From Rhodotorula mucilaginosa (Eukaryota; Basidiomycota; Microbotryomycetes; Sporidiobolales; Sporidiobolaceae), in the NCBI GenBank assembly GCA_034406715.1, contig CP137867.1:372001-436000 (forward strand): a stretch of 64,000 bases of DNA, given 5' to 3'. Positions 47,201 to 58,110 of this stretch are shown here, piece after piece; within the stretch, counting starts at the first letter, position 1, and every line of letters starts with the position of its first letter. Under the pieces are notes generated by a model. It was not told where the DNA came from. It ran no database searches and worked only from the letters and a program-made list of their open reading frames with translations. The position numbers and the translations under genes are program-made.

Positions 47201-49731
47201 TCACCAAGGGCGCCGACAATGTCATCTTTGAACGACTCGCCCCCAGCAACGATGAGCTCAAGCGGCAAACCGACAAGCATCTCGAAGACTTTGCCAACGA
47301 GGGTCTTCGAACGCTCTGCCTCGCCTGGAAGCCGCTCGATGAGGAGGTCTACGAGGACTGGGATCGCCGCTACCACGAGGCGACGACTCTGATCGACAAC
47401 CGCGAGGAAGAGATTGAGCGTGTTTCGGACGAGCTCGAGCGCGGCCTGAACCTGCTCGGAGCCACCGCCATCGAGGACAAGCTGCAGGACGGTGTTCCCG
47501 AGGCCATTGCCGATCTCAAGCGCGCCGGCATCAAGGTAGGTCGGGAGACAGACGCCTTTGATCTGAGGTCTCACTCGCTGACGGGTTCGTGGCCTGCAGA
47601 TCTGGGTCGCCACTGGAGATAAACTCGAGACCGCCATCGCCATCGCCAAGACGTGCAACCTGCTGTCGCGCGACATGAACGTGATCGTCGTGCGGGGAGG
47701 TGCCTACGACGAGCCCAAATCGGCTTACAGCCAGCTCAAGACCGCGCTCGAGCGTTTCTTCGACGGCGAAGGTCTCGCCGAGCAGCTCGAGCACCAGCCG
47801 CCCGACAGTGGACGGGCGTCGATTACGTCGCGACACTCTCTCAGCCGCAGGCGGTCTTTCCAGTCGCTCCGTCGGACCATCAGCAACATTTCTGGCATGT
47901 CCGATATCGTCGGCGAGGACAACGGTCAGCGCTCGGGTGGGTACGGCCTCGTCATTGACGGCGCTTCCCTCAGTCACGCTTTCGGCGAACCGTACACCAA
48001 GGACCTCCTGCTCGAGCTCGCCACCCGTTGCCGTGCCGTCGTTTGCTGCCGTACTTCGCCCTTGCAAAAGGCGCTCATCGTGCGTCTCGTCAAAGACGGC
48101 CTCGGGTCGATGTGCCTCGCGATCGGCGACGGCGCGAACGACGTCTCGATGATCCAGGCGGCCGACATCGGCGTCGGTGTGGCCGGAGAAGAAGGTCTTC
48201 AAGCCGTCAATTCGTCCGATTACGCGATGGGCCAGTTCCGCTTCCTCAAGCGGCTTCTCCTCGTGCACGGCTCGTGGTCTTACCTCCGGAACTCGAACAT
48301 GATCGTCAACTTCTTCTACAAGGAGATCATCGGTGTCGGCGTGCTCTTTTGGTTCCAGTTCTACTGCGGCTACTCGGCCACCACCGTCTACGAATACACC
48401 TACCTGCTCTTCTGGAACGTCTTCTGGACGCTCGGTACGTGGCCAAGTTGTCTCTGTCCTTCGTTGAGATCCCCGTGACTGACCAACGAATCGACGGCTT
48501 CCAGTCCCCGTGATTTTCATCGGCATTTTCGACCGCCACATCGGCGAGCGAGTGCTCATGGCGGTTCCCGAGCTCTACGAGACGGGCCGTCTCGGGAAGC
48601 GCTTCGGCCTCATCCGATTCTGTATCTACATGTTTGACGGGATCTATCAGGTACGCGGCGAAAAAGTCTTTGTCCCAGTCGCTCGAGTGCTGATCTCGAA
48701 ACACCCTCACGCAGTCCGTCGTCGTTTACTTTTTCATCCTGTACGCCTACGATACGACAGCAGCCCGCGAGGACGGCTACGATATCAACATGTACGAGTT
48801 CTCGACCGTCATGGCCGTCGCCGCCGTCTTGGCAGCCAACTTCTACAACGGCCTCAACACGTACGCGTGGAATTGGTGGGTGCTCGGCGGTGTCCTTATC
48901 GGCCCCGTCCTCATCCTCTGCTACTCCGCCGTGTACGCCGCCTTCAAGCCGTCGTTGATCTGGACCTACGTCTGGGGCAACAACGACTTCCTGTGGCCTT
49001 CGGCGTACTGGTGGCTCGGCTTGCTCTTCACCATCATCCTCTGTCTCGCCCCGCGTTATCTCTACCGCTTCGTCAAGGAGTCGTATTTCCCCGACGACGT
49101 CGACATCCTGCGCGCCATCGAAAAGTACGACCCGGATCACGACTGGCTGCATGACCCGAACATGCCTCAGCCAGTCGCGGAGCAAGGCCAGTTCGAGCCC
49201 GCCGCGGCGCCGACTCCCGACTCGGCATCGGCGTCTTCCCCCATCATCACACGCAGTGCGAACGACCCGGGAGCGTTCCCGCTCGCAAGGGTCCGTACGG
49301 ACCAGTCGTTCACGCACGACCTGAGCACAGGCCGATCCCGCGTCGGCACCGGCAGCCGGTACGCCTTTGACGAGGGCGTCCAACTCGACGTGACGCGGTA
49401 CACCTCGCGCGGCAGCGACCGGTCCCAGCCGCCGCAGACCCGATCGCGCATGGGCCGCACGTTGAACCCGTTCGCGCGCTCGCCCGAGAAGAAGCGAGAA
49501 CGCGGAGGTTCGATCAGTTCGCGCTTGGTGCCGAGTCGTTTGCGGCCGAGCAATGCGCGCGGCGCGAACGATACCATCGACGAAGGCGCAGCGCCGCCCG
49601 CCGCGGAATCGACGACGATGGAGGAACCCCTCACGGCTGCGTCGGTCGTGCCGCCCCTCGTCGGCACGGACGGTCATCGTGCGCCGTCGGACTCCTTCGT
49701 CGAGACGGACAGTGTCCGCAAGGCGGCATGA
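44251..49731 (+). CDS. P4-ATPase phospholipid flippase, Dnf1/Dnf2-like
   Basis: Eight exons (44251-44638, 44739-45620, 45691-46108, 46183-46360, 46432-47535, 47600-48434, 48505-48650, 48715-49731) give 1655 aa. It should flip aminophospholipids or lyso-lipids to the cytosolic leaflet of plasma or TGN/endosome membranes, with a Cdc50-family partner. The N-terminal cytosolic part leads into SNQVLTSKYNLITFIPRNLL and TM1-2. The actuator motif is NLDGETNLKSR, the phosphorylation site SDKTGTLTQN, the nucleotide site KAQSPDEAALVQAA, and the hinge GDGANDVSMIQAADIGVG. A basic, Gly/Ser-rich insert of about 200 residues precedes the actuator domain, as in fungal Dnf proteins. The hinge motif reads WVATGDK where most family members have LTGDK. 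The tail is Ser/Arg-rich and disordered. Confidence 0.94.
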
Positions 49732-50391
49732 CCTGCCTCTAGAACCGGCTTGGCGAGCCTTTCCTACTCCCCTTTCCCTATTCCTTTTACCTCCCTTTCC
49801 TGATCCGCCATAATTACCCACGTTTCCCTCTCTTACATATTCAGCAGTTTAGACGTGACCTCGCACTGTGCAACTAGCAGACTTTCCTTGTTGCTTCCCA
49901 TTCTTCTAGCTCTTTCCGGGGGATTGGCGTTCCAGAGGGGTTCAAACAAGAAATTGCGAGCTTCACATAGATAACCGTACAACACCACATCATGTACCGG
50001 CAGGGAACACACGCCAACGGGTTGGAAGAGGAGAGAGGGGAGATAGGGAACATATAAAGGATGGATACAACAAGGGAGTCTCGGGGGTCGAACGAGGAGC
50101 GGAATCAGTCGATCGACATGCGTGTCTCTGTCCGATTCGCTTTCGAGCCGCCGGCGCTACTCGTCCCGTGGCGCGATGGCAGTCCAGGGCGTGTCGGCTT
50201 CTCGGCATCGTCAACGCCGGCGTCCGCAGCGTCGATGTGCGTTCTCCGTCGGAACGGCAGCATTGGACTCGAACCGCTAAAGTCGTAACCAGGGACTGCG
50301 AGCGGGATTAAGGGTGAGGGAAGGATCAGCAGAGAGTAAGAGGGGATCCACGAATCGTGATTTGCCTCATTGTGCGGAGGGGAGGGTGGGT
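49732..50391. other. Convergent intergenic region
   Basis: A 660-bp gap between two convergent stops. It contains AT-richer, pyrimidine-rich sequence after the flippase stop, consistent with a terminator. No gene was found; a T-arm-like sequence near 50250 does not belong to a foldable tRNA. Confidence 0.45.
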
Positions 50392-52122
50392 TCAGAACGT
50401 ACTGCGGTCTCGCAAGCCCTTGTTAAAGTTGCGCATGCACAAGCCCATCATGCAGAAAGTCGCGGCGAGCATGATAATGCAAATGACACTGTTTGCAAGC
50501 GGCAAAACAGTCTCAGTGGACATGCTCCGTGGTCGGTTGGAGCGAAACGCCAACTGGCGAGCGAGGCCGACTCACGCAAAGATGGTCAAAGTGGCTCTCA
50601 CGGCCGAGTAGCGCGATCGCTCGCTAAAGATGCGCGAGATCTTGTAGATGAAGTAGGCGATACCGAGGACTTGGATCACCCAAGAGCAGTAGACGCCCGG
50701 GCGGGACTCGATTCGGACAATGACCTGCGGGGACGGCGGCCGGTCGTCAGTTTCGAAGGAAAACGAAAAACGGGGAAAATGCACAAAATAGCGCTTCTGA
50801 CCTACCGCGAATAGGATCAAGGCGACGAGCGAGATGGGCAAAGCGATGATCGTCAAAACTAGGGATAGCACCGACGTCAACTTTTTGAACAAGGACACCA
50901 GCCCAATTCTAAGAGTGACCCACCCAGTTCGGCGGTCGGAGTTCCCGTCACGAGGATGAGGAACTGGATCGAGAACCCGATGAGGAAGAAGGCGTCGAAC
51001 TTGAGGAGGCAGACCATGATTTGGTAGCGCGTGTACATCCTCCTGATTTGCAAGTCGGCGCCGATCTTGCGAAAGCTATCCCAGCCGAATTCCTTGAACC
51101 TGGTAAGCGATATGAACGGGACCTCATCAACGTCAGCATTGTCGAAAGTAAGCTGCTCGAGACGAGACGTCGTCCCACATACAGGGGCCATAGCATACCC
51201 GTCATGGCGACGGACGCGACGGCGACGACGGCAACGATGGCGATGGCGTACGCGTGGGTCAAGTTGTGCACGTGGTCGGTATCGGCGTTGGTACCGTCGA
51301 GGGCGCGACTGAGTTGACCGGGCAGGACGGACGAGTAGACGAGCATGAGGAACTGGAAGCAGCACAGGACCGAGAGGGTCATGATATTCTTGGCGCGGCA
51401 GGCGTCGAGGGTGATGCCGATCTCGAACAAGACGGCGAGGATGAACAGAGAGACATCTGCAGGTTCCTTTGCTCGAGGTCAGTATATCCGGGATTTCCTT
51501 TACGTGCGTAGTGCGGAGAGAGGCAGCGAGGGACGGACAGGTTGCGACGGTTTCTAGTTTCGGGTCGTTGGCGATAAAGTCGGTGGTCGAGAGGTCGCCG
51601 GTGTTTAACCGGATGGTACCGTAGACGAGGGCAATCATGGTGAGGACGACGACCGCTTCGACGCCGATGATGGCAAAGAAGGCGAGCTGCGCGGAGGTTT
51701 CGAACAATTCAGCTGATGCATTCGCGACGAGGAAGACGTGTACGGACCTGGTTCCTCGTGCGGTAGGTTTCAGTGAGGGACCGCCAGTCTATTCGAGCCC
51801 CGGTCCGCTTCGATAGGCGCTGTTTGCGATCACTTGGTTTCGCGAGTGGTGGTGCTGCTGCTGCGATGGGAGCGTGCACCGCCTCTTTCCAAGCGGTGGG
51901 TGCGTACGGCGGAGTGTATGCGCCGTCCTGGCTGAGTTGTGGGCTCGAGTTGGCCGAGTAGGTAGCATAGCCTGGGTCCAAGTAGCCATATTGCAGGTGA
52001 TCATGGGGCAAAGGTGAGAAAGTCGCGGTGATGGGCGGAGTCGCAAATGGCGAGGTGGCCGTACTGGGAGGCGAGGCGAGTGGCCTCGGCGGGTAGCTTG
52101 AATACCGCCCGTCCCTGTCCAT
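50392..52122 (-). CDS. Multi-pass membrane protein, UPF0658 (Golgi) family-like
   Basis: Seven exons (52122-51748, 51686-51539, 51456-51179, 51122-50924, 50858-50806, 50724-50576, 50488-50392) give 432 aa. Residues 1-125 are Pro/Ser/Tyr-rich and cytosolic-looking. Then come about eight hydrophobic segments, including FFAIIGVEAVVVLTMIALVY, SLFILAVLFEIGITLDA, CCFQFLMLVYSSVL, IAIVAVVAVASVAMTGM and KFDAFFLIGFSIQFLILV. The pattern, above all the KFDAFF..GFSIQFL segment, resembles the uncharacterised fungal UPF0658 Golgi membrane proteins of fission yeast; this is recalled similarity, not a search result. Function is unknown. Introns 1 and 2 both use the rare donor GTCCGT, and intron 3 ends in GAG. 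It is divergent from the PMP3-like gene across 217 bp. Confidence 0.7.
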
Positions 52123-52339
52123 CTCCCAGTCCAGCTCGAAGCAATGTCCACGGTGCCCGATGCGAGGAGTGTTTTCACGCGGAGAAGTTCAGCGGGTCAC
52201 GCGGAAGCGGAAGCGTGTGGGTCGGGTCAAGCCTCCCCTGAGCCCGCGGCCCCGACGCCGACCCCTCGCCGACTCGCTGGCGGCCTGCGCTCCTTCGACT
52301 TGCAGCCAGTGTCAAGAGACTGAACGAGGCCAGTCCAGC

Positions 52340-53982
52340 ATGTCCAACCTCGAAGCGAACCTGCGCAGCCGTCTGCCAAAGTCGCGCAAAGACTTGAAAC
52401 CCAATGCGAGTCCCTCTCTCTCCTCTCTCCGCCTCGCAAGAGTGGTGCCGCACATCCCTCGTCTGGTGCAGGGGACACGCTGTGGACTGACTGCGTTCGG
52501 GACACTCCTTGCAGCGCACACATGCCTTTCACGCAGTCATCATGGTCCTGTACGGCCCCTTCCCCAACCTCGCACGCTCCCTCGGACCAGGAGACGCGAC
52601 TGACGCACGCAACCTCTTGCAGCGGATGGATCGCTCCGCCCGTCGCCGTACTCGTCCGCTTCGGTGTCGGATGGGATCTGTGAGTGAACACACCGTGCAC
52701 TCGGGAACGGGCAGTTGACAGGTGCCGAGAGCTGACGCTCAACCTTGCAGCTTCCTCAATATCATCCTCACCATCTGTGGATACATACCCGGCCATGCCC
52801 ACAAGTACGCTCCCTATCTCTTCTCATTCAGTGCTCTCAGTGCTGACCTCGCACCTCTACAGCTTCGTAGGTTGTCTGTCCGAGAAACAAACGCCCGAAA
52901 CCTCAGCCTCTGACCCCCTCGCACGCGCGCCTGCCCCTCGCGCAGTACATTCAAAACGTCCGGAATAACAAGACGCACAATCGTACTCCGAAATGGGCCA
53001 TCCGCGCGGGTTTGGTCAAGATGAAGGACCCGCGCGCTGGACGTCACCAGTGGGCGAACCGTTACGACGGTCAGTCTCTCTCCTGCTTGGCCGAGTCCAC
53101 GCACGCTCGCTTTTTTTAGTGGTCGCTGACCGGGGTTACGCCGCTTTCAGAGCGTATCGGTGGTGGAGACGACGACTCGATCCGGTCCCAGACCTGGGAC
53201 GGCCGCGGCCCGGAACCGCAACGCAACAAGCCTCTCGGCGGCAGCCGCCGGCCTCAACGGCACACCCTCGCGCCGTGGGACGACTATGTCGACGAGGACG
53301 AAGTCGAAGGCGGTGCCGGCGAGGACGGCCTGTACCGCACCGAGAGTCGTCGGTTCCGAGACAACAACGACGACTTGCTCGGACGGGACAATGACAGTCC
53401 CTCGGCGGGGCGTCGCACCGAACCCGAGTTCGACCCGCTCACGAACGAGCAATTCTACCCCGCTCCGCAAGTCGCTCCGATCCGCCCGACCGCGACCGGC
53501 GGTGGGAGCAAGAAAAAGTTTGGCAGCGGGTTGTTCAAGCACCGGTCTCGGTACGCGGAGCAACCGTTCGACACGACCGACGCGGTCAGTAGTCGAACGC
53601 GGGGCAGCGACGCCGATGGGTACCAGGACGAGTTTGAGCGCGAGATCAACGAGGAAGCGGTGGCACATCACCGGACTGGCAATGGCAATGGCATGGCGGC
53701 TGGGAGTGGTGCTCGGTTCGACACGTTCGAGGCAGAGGGACCGGAAGATGCGTGGGCTGCGCCTGTCCCGGCGGCGGTTCCAGCAGTGAGCGACGGGTAC
53801 AAGTACGGGAATGGGTATGCTGCTGCGCAGCCGGTGCGGCCGCAGAGGACGGGTCGCGCAGAAGAGACGGACGGCGACTGTGAGTCTAGGATTCTTCCTG
53901 ACGTCGCGCGTCTTGAACTCGAGTCTATAGCTTCTGACCACCTTGCGCGGGCGCCTCTACAGTGTTCAATCACACCTTCTAA
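52340..53982 (+). CDS. PMP3/UPF0057-like membrane protein with long hydrophilic tail
   Basis: Eight exons (52340-52405, 52515-52549, 52623-52679, 52751-52804, 52863-52866, 52946-53069, 53151-53879, 53963-53982) give 362 aa. The two-helix proteolipid core is HAVIMVLGWIAPPVAVLV and FLNIILTICGYIPGHAHNFY, followed by IQNVRNNKTHNRTPKWA. PMP3 proteins are small plasma-membrane proteolipids tied to membrane potential and salt tolerance. Here about 250 acidic, Arg- and Gly-rich residues follow the core. Exon 5 is only 4 nt. The first intron starts either at a GC donor (52406, GCGAGT) or at a poor GT donor (52445, GTGCCG); both keep phase 0, the second adding 13 residues. The last exon adds only LFNHTF. 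Confidence 0.8.
52863..52866 (+). other. 4-nt internal exon (CTTC)
   Basis: CTTC lies between the acceptor CTCTACAG and the donor GTAGGT. It completes Asn and adds Phe in HAHNFYIQN. Without it, joining 52804 to 52946 puts the downstream frame out of phase. Both flanking introns carry CTGAC motifs. Confidence 0.75.
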
Positions 53983-54806
53983 GCTTGACCGGTCTTCAGC
54001 TCCCTCCGTTCTCTCCTGGCGAGATCACTCTCCGCCCTGAACCCCCTCTCTGATCCCTTCCTCCCAGCTTTTCTTAATCCTAACGAAGCTTCATTTGTCT
54101 CCCGAGCCATCTGGTGTGCCGCTATAGCTATTGTAGTCCCTGTTTTAGAATTGCCGTGTGTATTACTTCTATATAACAGCTCATGTCGCTTCAGAGCCGA
54201 AGAGACCAGCTGCTGCTCGGTCTCGCGTTCGGTTTACGGACATGGCATGTCTACGTACTAAATAGCAAGCATGGGAGCTGGAAGGAGCGCTTCGTATGGT
54301 ATGTGCCGTGATCAAGAAAGCCCCGGAGTTTACGGCTCTAAGCGACTCCGCACGGTGCGAAGAGAGCGTGCGCACGTTCCTCTCTCCCTCACCACTCCTC
54401 GCCCCGGTCCATCGCATGCTCTCGCAGCCCCTCAAGGTCTCAGCCAAGACTCACAATGTCTACTTTAGTCGCCACGGTTACGATCGACCCGCTTTCGCTA
54501 CGCTAGGGCGTCGGCAAGCAGCTGGATCCGCCGCGGTCGATTCAAGTTCTCCCCGACCCCTTGCTGCGGCGTTCCGCCAAGACTCTGACTTCGATCCGCG
54601 ACCCGCACGTGCTGCCTGCATGCGACGAATCAGAATGCTTCCCCCGCTCCGGCCTGCGTGCACGAGCGACCGGAACGATACATCCGCTGTGCCCTCGTGT
54701 TTTGCGAGGCGGACCACCGGGCATCCGGCGTGCGACGAGATATCCCCTGCTTCGCGCTTTTGCTCCTTTACTCCCTGTAACGTTCCGACAAACCAATATC
54801 TATAAA
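53983..54806. other. Intergenic region upstream of alkaline phosphatase
   Basis: An 824-bp gap. The first 200 bp are AT-rich, with TATATAA at 54170-54176, and probably belong to the 3' end of the previous gene or to a distal promoter. Short open frames occur but lack any support as genes. Confidence 0.4.
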
Positions 54807-57605
54807 ATGGCCCCTCGCTCCCGCAAGGCCACAGCGGCCCGCCGTGCGGTGCTCGCCGCCGCTCTCCTCGCGACTACCGCGTCCGCTCAAACGTTCCGTC
54901 GCACCGCCGCTTGCCCAACCCTCGGCTGCATCTTCCCCCCTTCCGAGTCGTCCTTCATTGCAGGCCAAGTCTTCGACATCCGTCTCGAGGCGCAGGCTCC
55001 CGCGAATGGATCGATGCCGTTCAACAACGGCGTCGTCGTCGGCGAGCCGGAACTCTGGATCGGCTGCAAGAACAAGGAGTTGCAGAAGATCACCGACTTT
55101 TTCAAGATGGACGACGTCAAGTCTGACGCGTACAACTTTACGTACTACGAGGTGCGCTTTCGCTTCCTTCGCCCTCCTTTCTTCCCTCCGTCCTTCCCCC
55201 CTGCTGTCGGGCCATGTCATCTCCGCTCTTTCGCATATTGGATTACACTCCCGCCATCATCTTTGCTTCTACAACAAGCGAAGCGACAACGTCGGCTCGA
55301 ATCGAGAATGTAAAGATCCAACTGTCTGACGGTTTGCACTCGCTCCCCAGGACCTCTTTGCCGAGGACGCAGAGACACCGACTCTTGTGAACGTCAAGGC
55401 CAAGTCGTACCGCCACGTTGCGCTCTACGAGCCCGGCGAGTGGAAGGCCGTCCTCAAGTACAATGGCGGCTCGCAAACCGTCGCCAGATGGACGGTCCTG
55501 CCGCTTTCCAAGAAGCGTCTCGCCAAGAACGCGATTCTCTTTGTCGGCGACGGCATGGCGCCGGCCATGGTCACGGCTGCTCGTCTTCTCGGGCACAAGA
55601 CTGTCAATGGGCAGTACCAGACCAAGTTGATGCTCGACTCGCCCGACAGCTTCGGCATGCAGGTGCGTTCTCCTCCTTCGTGGCGCGACTTGAGAGGTCA
55701 AGCACTGACGCCGCAACACGTTCTACAACACAGATGACCCACAGTCTCGGTAAGTGGACGAAAGGGAGACGATCGGCACGGTTGCCTCTGCGAGCGACTG
55801 CATGCTGACCGACGCCACACTTGCGCAGACTCGTTCATCACCGACTCTGCCAACTCGGCGACTGCCCTCATGGCCGGTCACAAGTCGACCGTCAACGCTC
55901 TCAACTCGTACACCGACTCGACCGGTAGCGCCTTCGGCAACGCCAAGTTCGAAACCGTCTTTGAGATGGCTCGCCGCATTTACAACTCGAAGATCGGAAT
56001 CGTCTCGACTGCCTACCTCGCCGACGCTACCCCGGCAGCGGTCGTCACTCACACGTCGCAGCGTAGTCAGTACGCTTACATTATCCGACAGTTCCTGAAC
56101 GGTCTCACTTCCGAGTTCCCGTGGACTCGCTGGGATGGACCGGATGTTCGTAAGTTCATGCTATCGGAAATATACTCGTCCGCCACAGACCCACTAAATG
56201 CTCAAGCTAACATTTCATCGCGTTCCGCAGTCTTCGGCGGTGGCGGAAGCGACTTTATCCCGAACTCGAAGAACAACAAGACCTCTTTCATCGACGGCTT
56301 CGTCGACAAGGGTTACCAGTTCGCCACCACCAACGCTTCGCTCGAGCAGCTTGACGACAGCAAGCGCGCCCTGGGACTCTTCGCCGCGTCGAACCTCCCG
56401 ACTTGGCTTGACCGCCACGTTTTCACCGACAACCTCAAGACGTTTGGCGCTTGGAATGCGACGGCCAAGAACTTTACCGGACCTGTCGTCGACACTCCGG
56501 GCCTCAAAGAGATGACCATCAAGGCCGTCAACATCCTCCAGAAGCGTTCGCAAGCCGACAACACGAACTTTTTGCTGATGAGCGAGGCGGCATCGATTGA
56601 CAAGTCCATGCATATTGGTGACTATCAAAGTACGCTCATATACGACCCTGGGGTGTATACGGGGCTATACGAGCGTTCTGGGGCCTTCAGAGGTCTATAC
56701 GCAGTGTTTAACGCCCTTTTCGCCCGTCGCAGGAGCTCTCGCCGACCTTCTCGAGCTCGACGACACCGTCAAGGCCACCATTGCTCATCTTGAGGAGGTA
56801 AGTCAGCGAGATTGTACTGTAGCGTAAGCCTGTGGCTTATGCCGAACCCCCCGCAGCTCGGCATTCGCGACGAGACCCTCGTCGTCGTCACTGCCGACCA
56901 CGGTCACGGGTGAGCACTCTTACAATCTTTCCGTTCTCCACACGCACGCCTTACGGTCGCTACGTACGCTGTTTCCTGACGTGAGCCTCGCTCTCAGATT
57001 CGACGTCTTCGGATCCGCCGACGTCGACTACCTCCGCGCCCAGTCGAGCAACGACAAGAAGCGCGACGCTGTCGGCACCTGTAAGTTCTCTCGGATTACC
57101 CACACCTCCTACAGCAGCGGAAGCTGACTGTGGTATTCCTACAGACGTCAACTCTGGGCTTTCCGCCTACCAGGTTCCGGCCGGCACCAACCCGCAGAAC
57201 CAGACCGCGTTCAGCAGTCCGTGGGGCGAAGGTTTCCCGGTGGAGTGGACGCCTCGGTACCAGATCGCGGCCGGTTTCGCTGCTATGGTTGACCAGTACG
57301 AGGACTACCACACGCGCAACTCGTCGCGCGAGCAGACCGTTCTCAACACGACCACCCGCCGCTACCAGGGCAACATCGAGGATGCCCCGAAGGGTTTCTT
57401 CATCTCGGGCAACCTTCCCACTACCTCGGAGCAAGGAGTCCACTCTCTCGTCGACGTCGGAGTCTACTCGTGGGGTCCGGGCTCGGAGCTGTTCGCCGGC
57501 ATGCAGGACTCGACGAACATCGCCCAGAAGATTGCTCACGCTCTCGCCCTCGGCTGCGACAAGAACAAGACTATGAGTGTGACTCGTCGCGCTATCGACT
57601 TCTAG
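54807..57605 (+). CDS. Secreted or vacuolar alkaline phosphatase
   Basis: Nine exons (54807-55151, 55351-55662, 55734-55749, 55829-56149, 56231-56629, 56733-56797, 56857-56909, 56998-57080, 57145-57605) give 684 aa. Residues 1-28 look like a signal peptide (AVLAAALLATTASAQ). Metal and catalytic motifs are AILFVGDGMAPAMVTAAR, the nucleophile region ITDSANSATALMAGHKST, FLLMSEAASID and VVVTADHGHGFDVFG. An extra N-terminal domain of about 200 residues with several N-glycosylation sites precedes the catalytic core, so it differs from yeast Pho8, which is a type II membrane protein. It probably scavenges phosphate outside the cell. Exon 3 is 16 nt. The ATG directly follows TATAAA. Confidence 0.9.
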
Positions 57606-58110
57606 ACGCCTTCTCTCGAGCATATACCCCCAAAAAGGATCTTTCGGTAGATTTTGCTTTCCCTTTTCCCAGAGCATTTGTTTGTCCATCCCTTTCGCTT
57701 TTTTGTCATAGAAGTATCCAAGCAGTGCCTATTACATCATCTCGGTCGATGCCCTGTAACTGCAAGCCACTGTCTAGCTTGTTCGGTACGCAATCGAATC
57801 TACGTTGAGAATTCCGAGCTCAGGCGAAAGAGCCTCGCGATCGCTTGCAGGGTTGTCCGAACTAGCTTCCTGGAGAGACATCAATGACCAAGCTAGCTGG
57901 CCAGTCAAGAGATAGCGCACAGTGCCAGCGCATCCTGCGGTTCTCGAAGTCCAGGATTACGCAGCGCCACTTTATTGGCGCCACCCGAGCTGCGCGTGCC
58001 GTCGGCAGCCGGCTCGCGGTCCGCGGCTCGATGTTGCCTTCGTGCGATTGAGCGCCTCTCCAGACGCGAGACTGGCACCCGACGACCTGAACAACGTAGA
58101 CACTAGAGCT
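57606..58110. other. Intergenic region alkaline phosphatase to NAT
   Basis: A 505-bp gap between tandem plus-strand genes. The first 150 bp are T-rich, consistent with a terminator, and the rest is likely promoter of the acetyltransferase gene. Nothing else was recognised. Confidence 0.4.

Noticed and set aside
48610-49821. 403-codon open frame antisense to the flippase 3' end
   Set aside because: It mirrors the flippase coding frame and is an Arg/Gly-rich composition artefact without recognisable motifs.
50240-50300. T-arm-like sequence (GGTTCGAGTCC on the minus strand) suggesting a tRNA
   Set aside because: The T stem does not pair, and no D arm, anticodon arm or acceptor stem can be drawn around it.
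54801-54806. TATAAA directly before the alkaline phosphatase ATG
   Set aside because: It abuts the start codon, so it cannot be the TATA box for a transcript that includes this ATG. It is more likely part of the 5' UTR.
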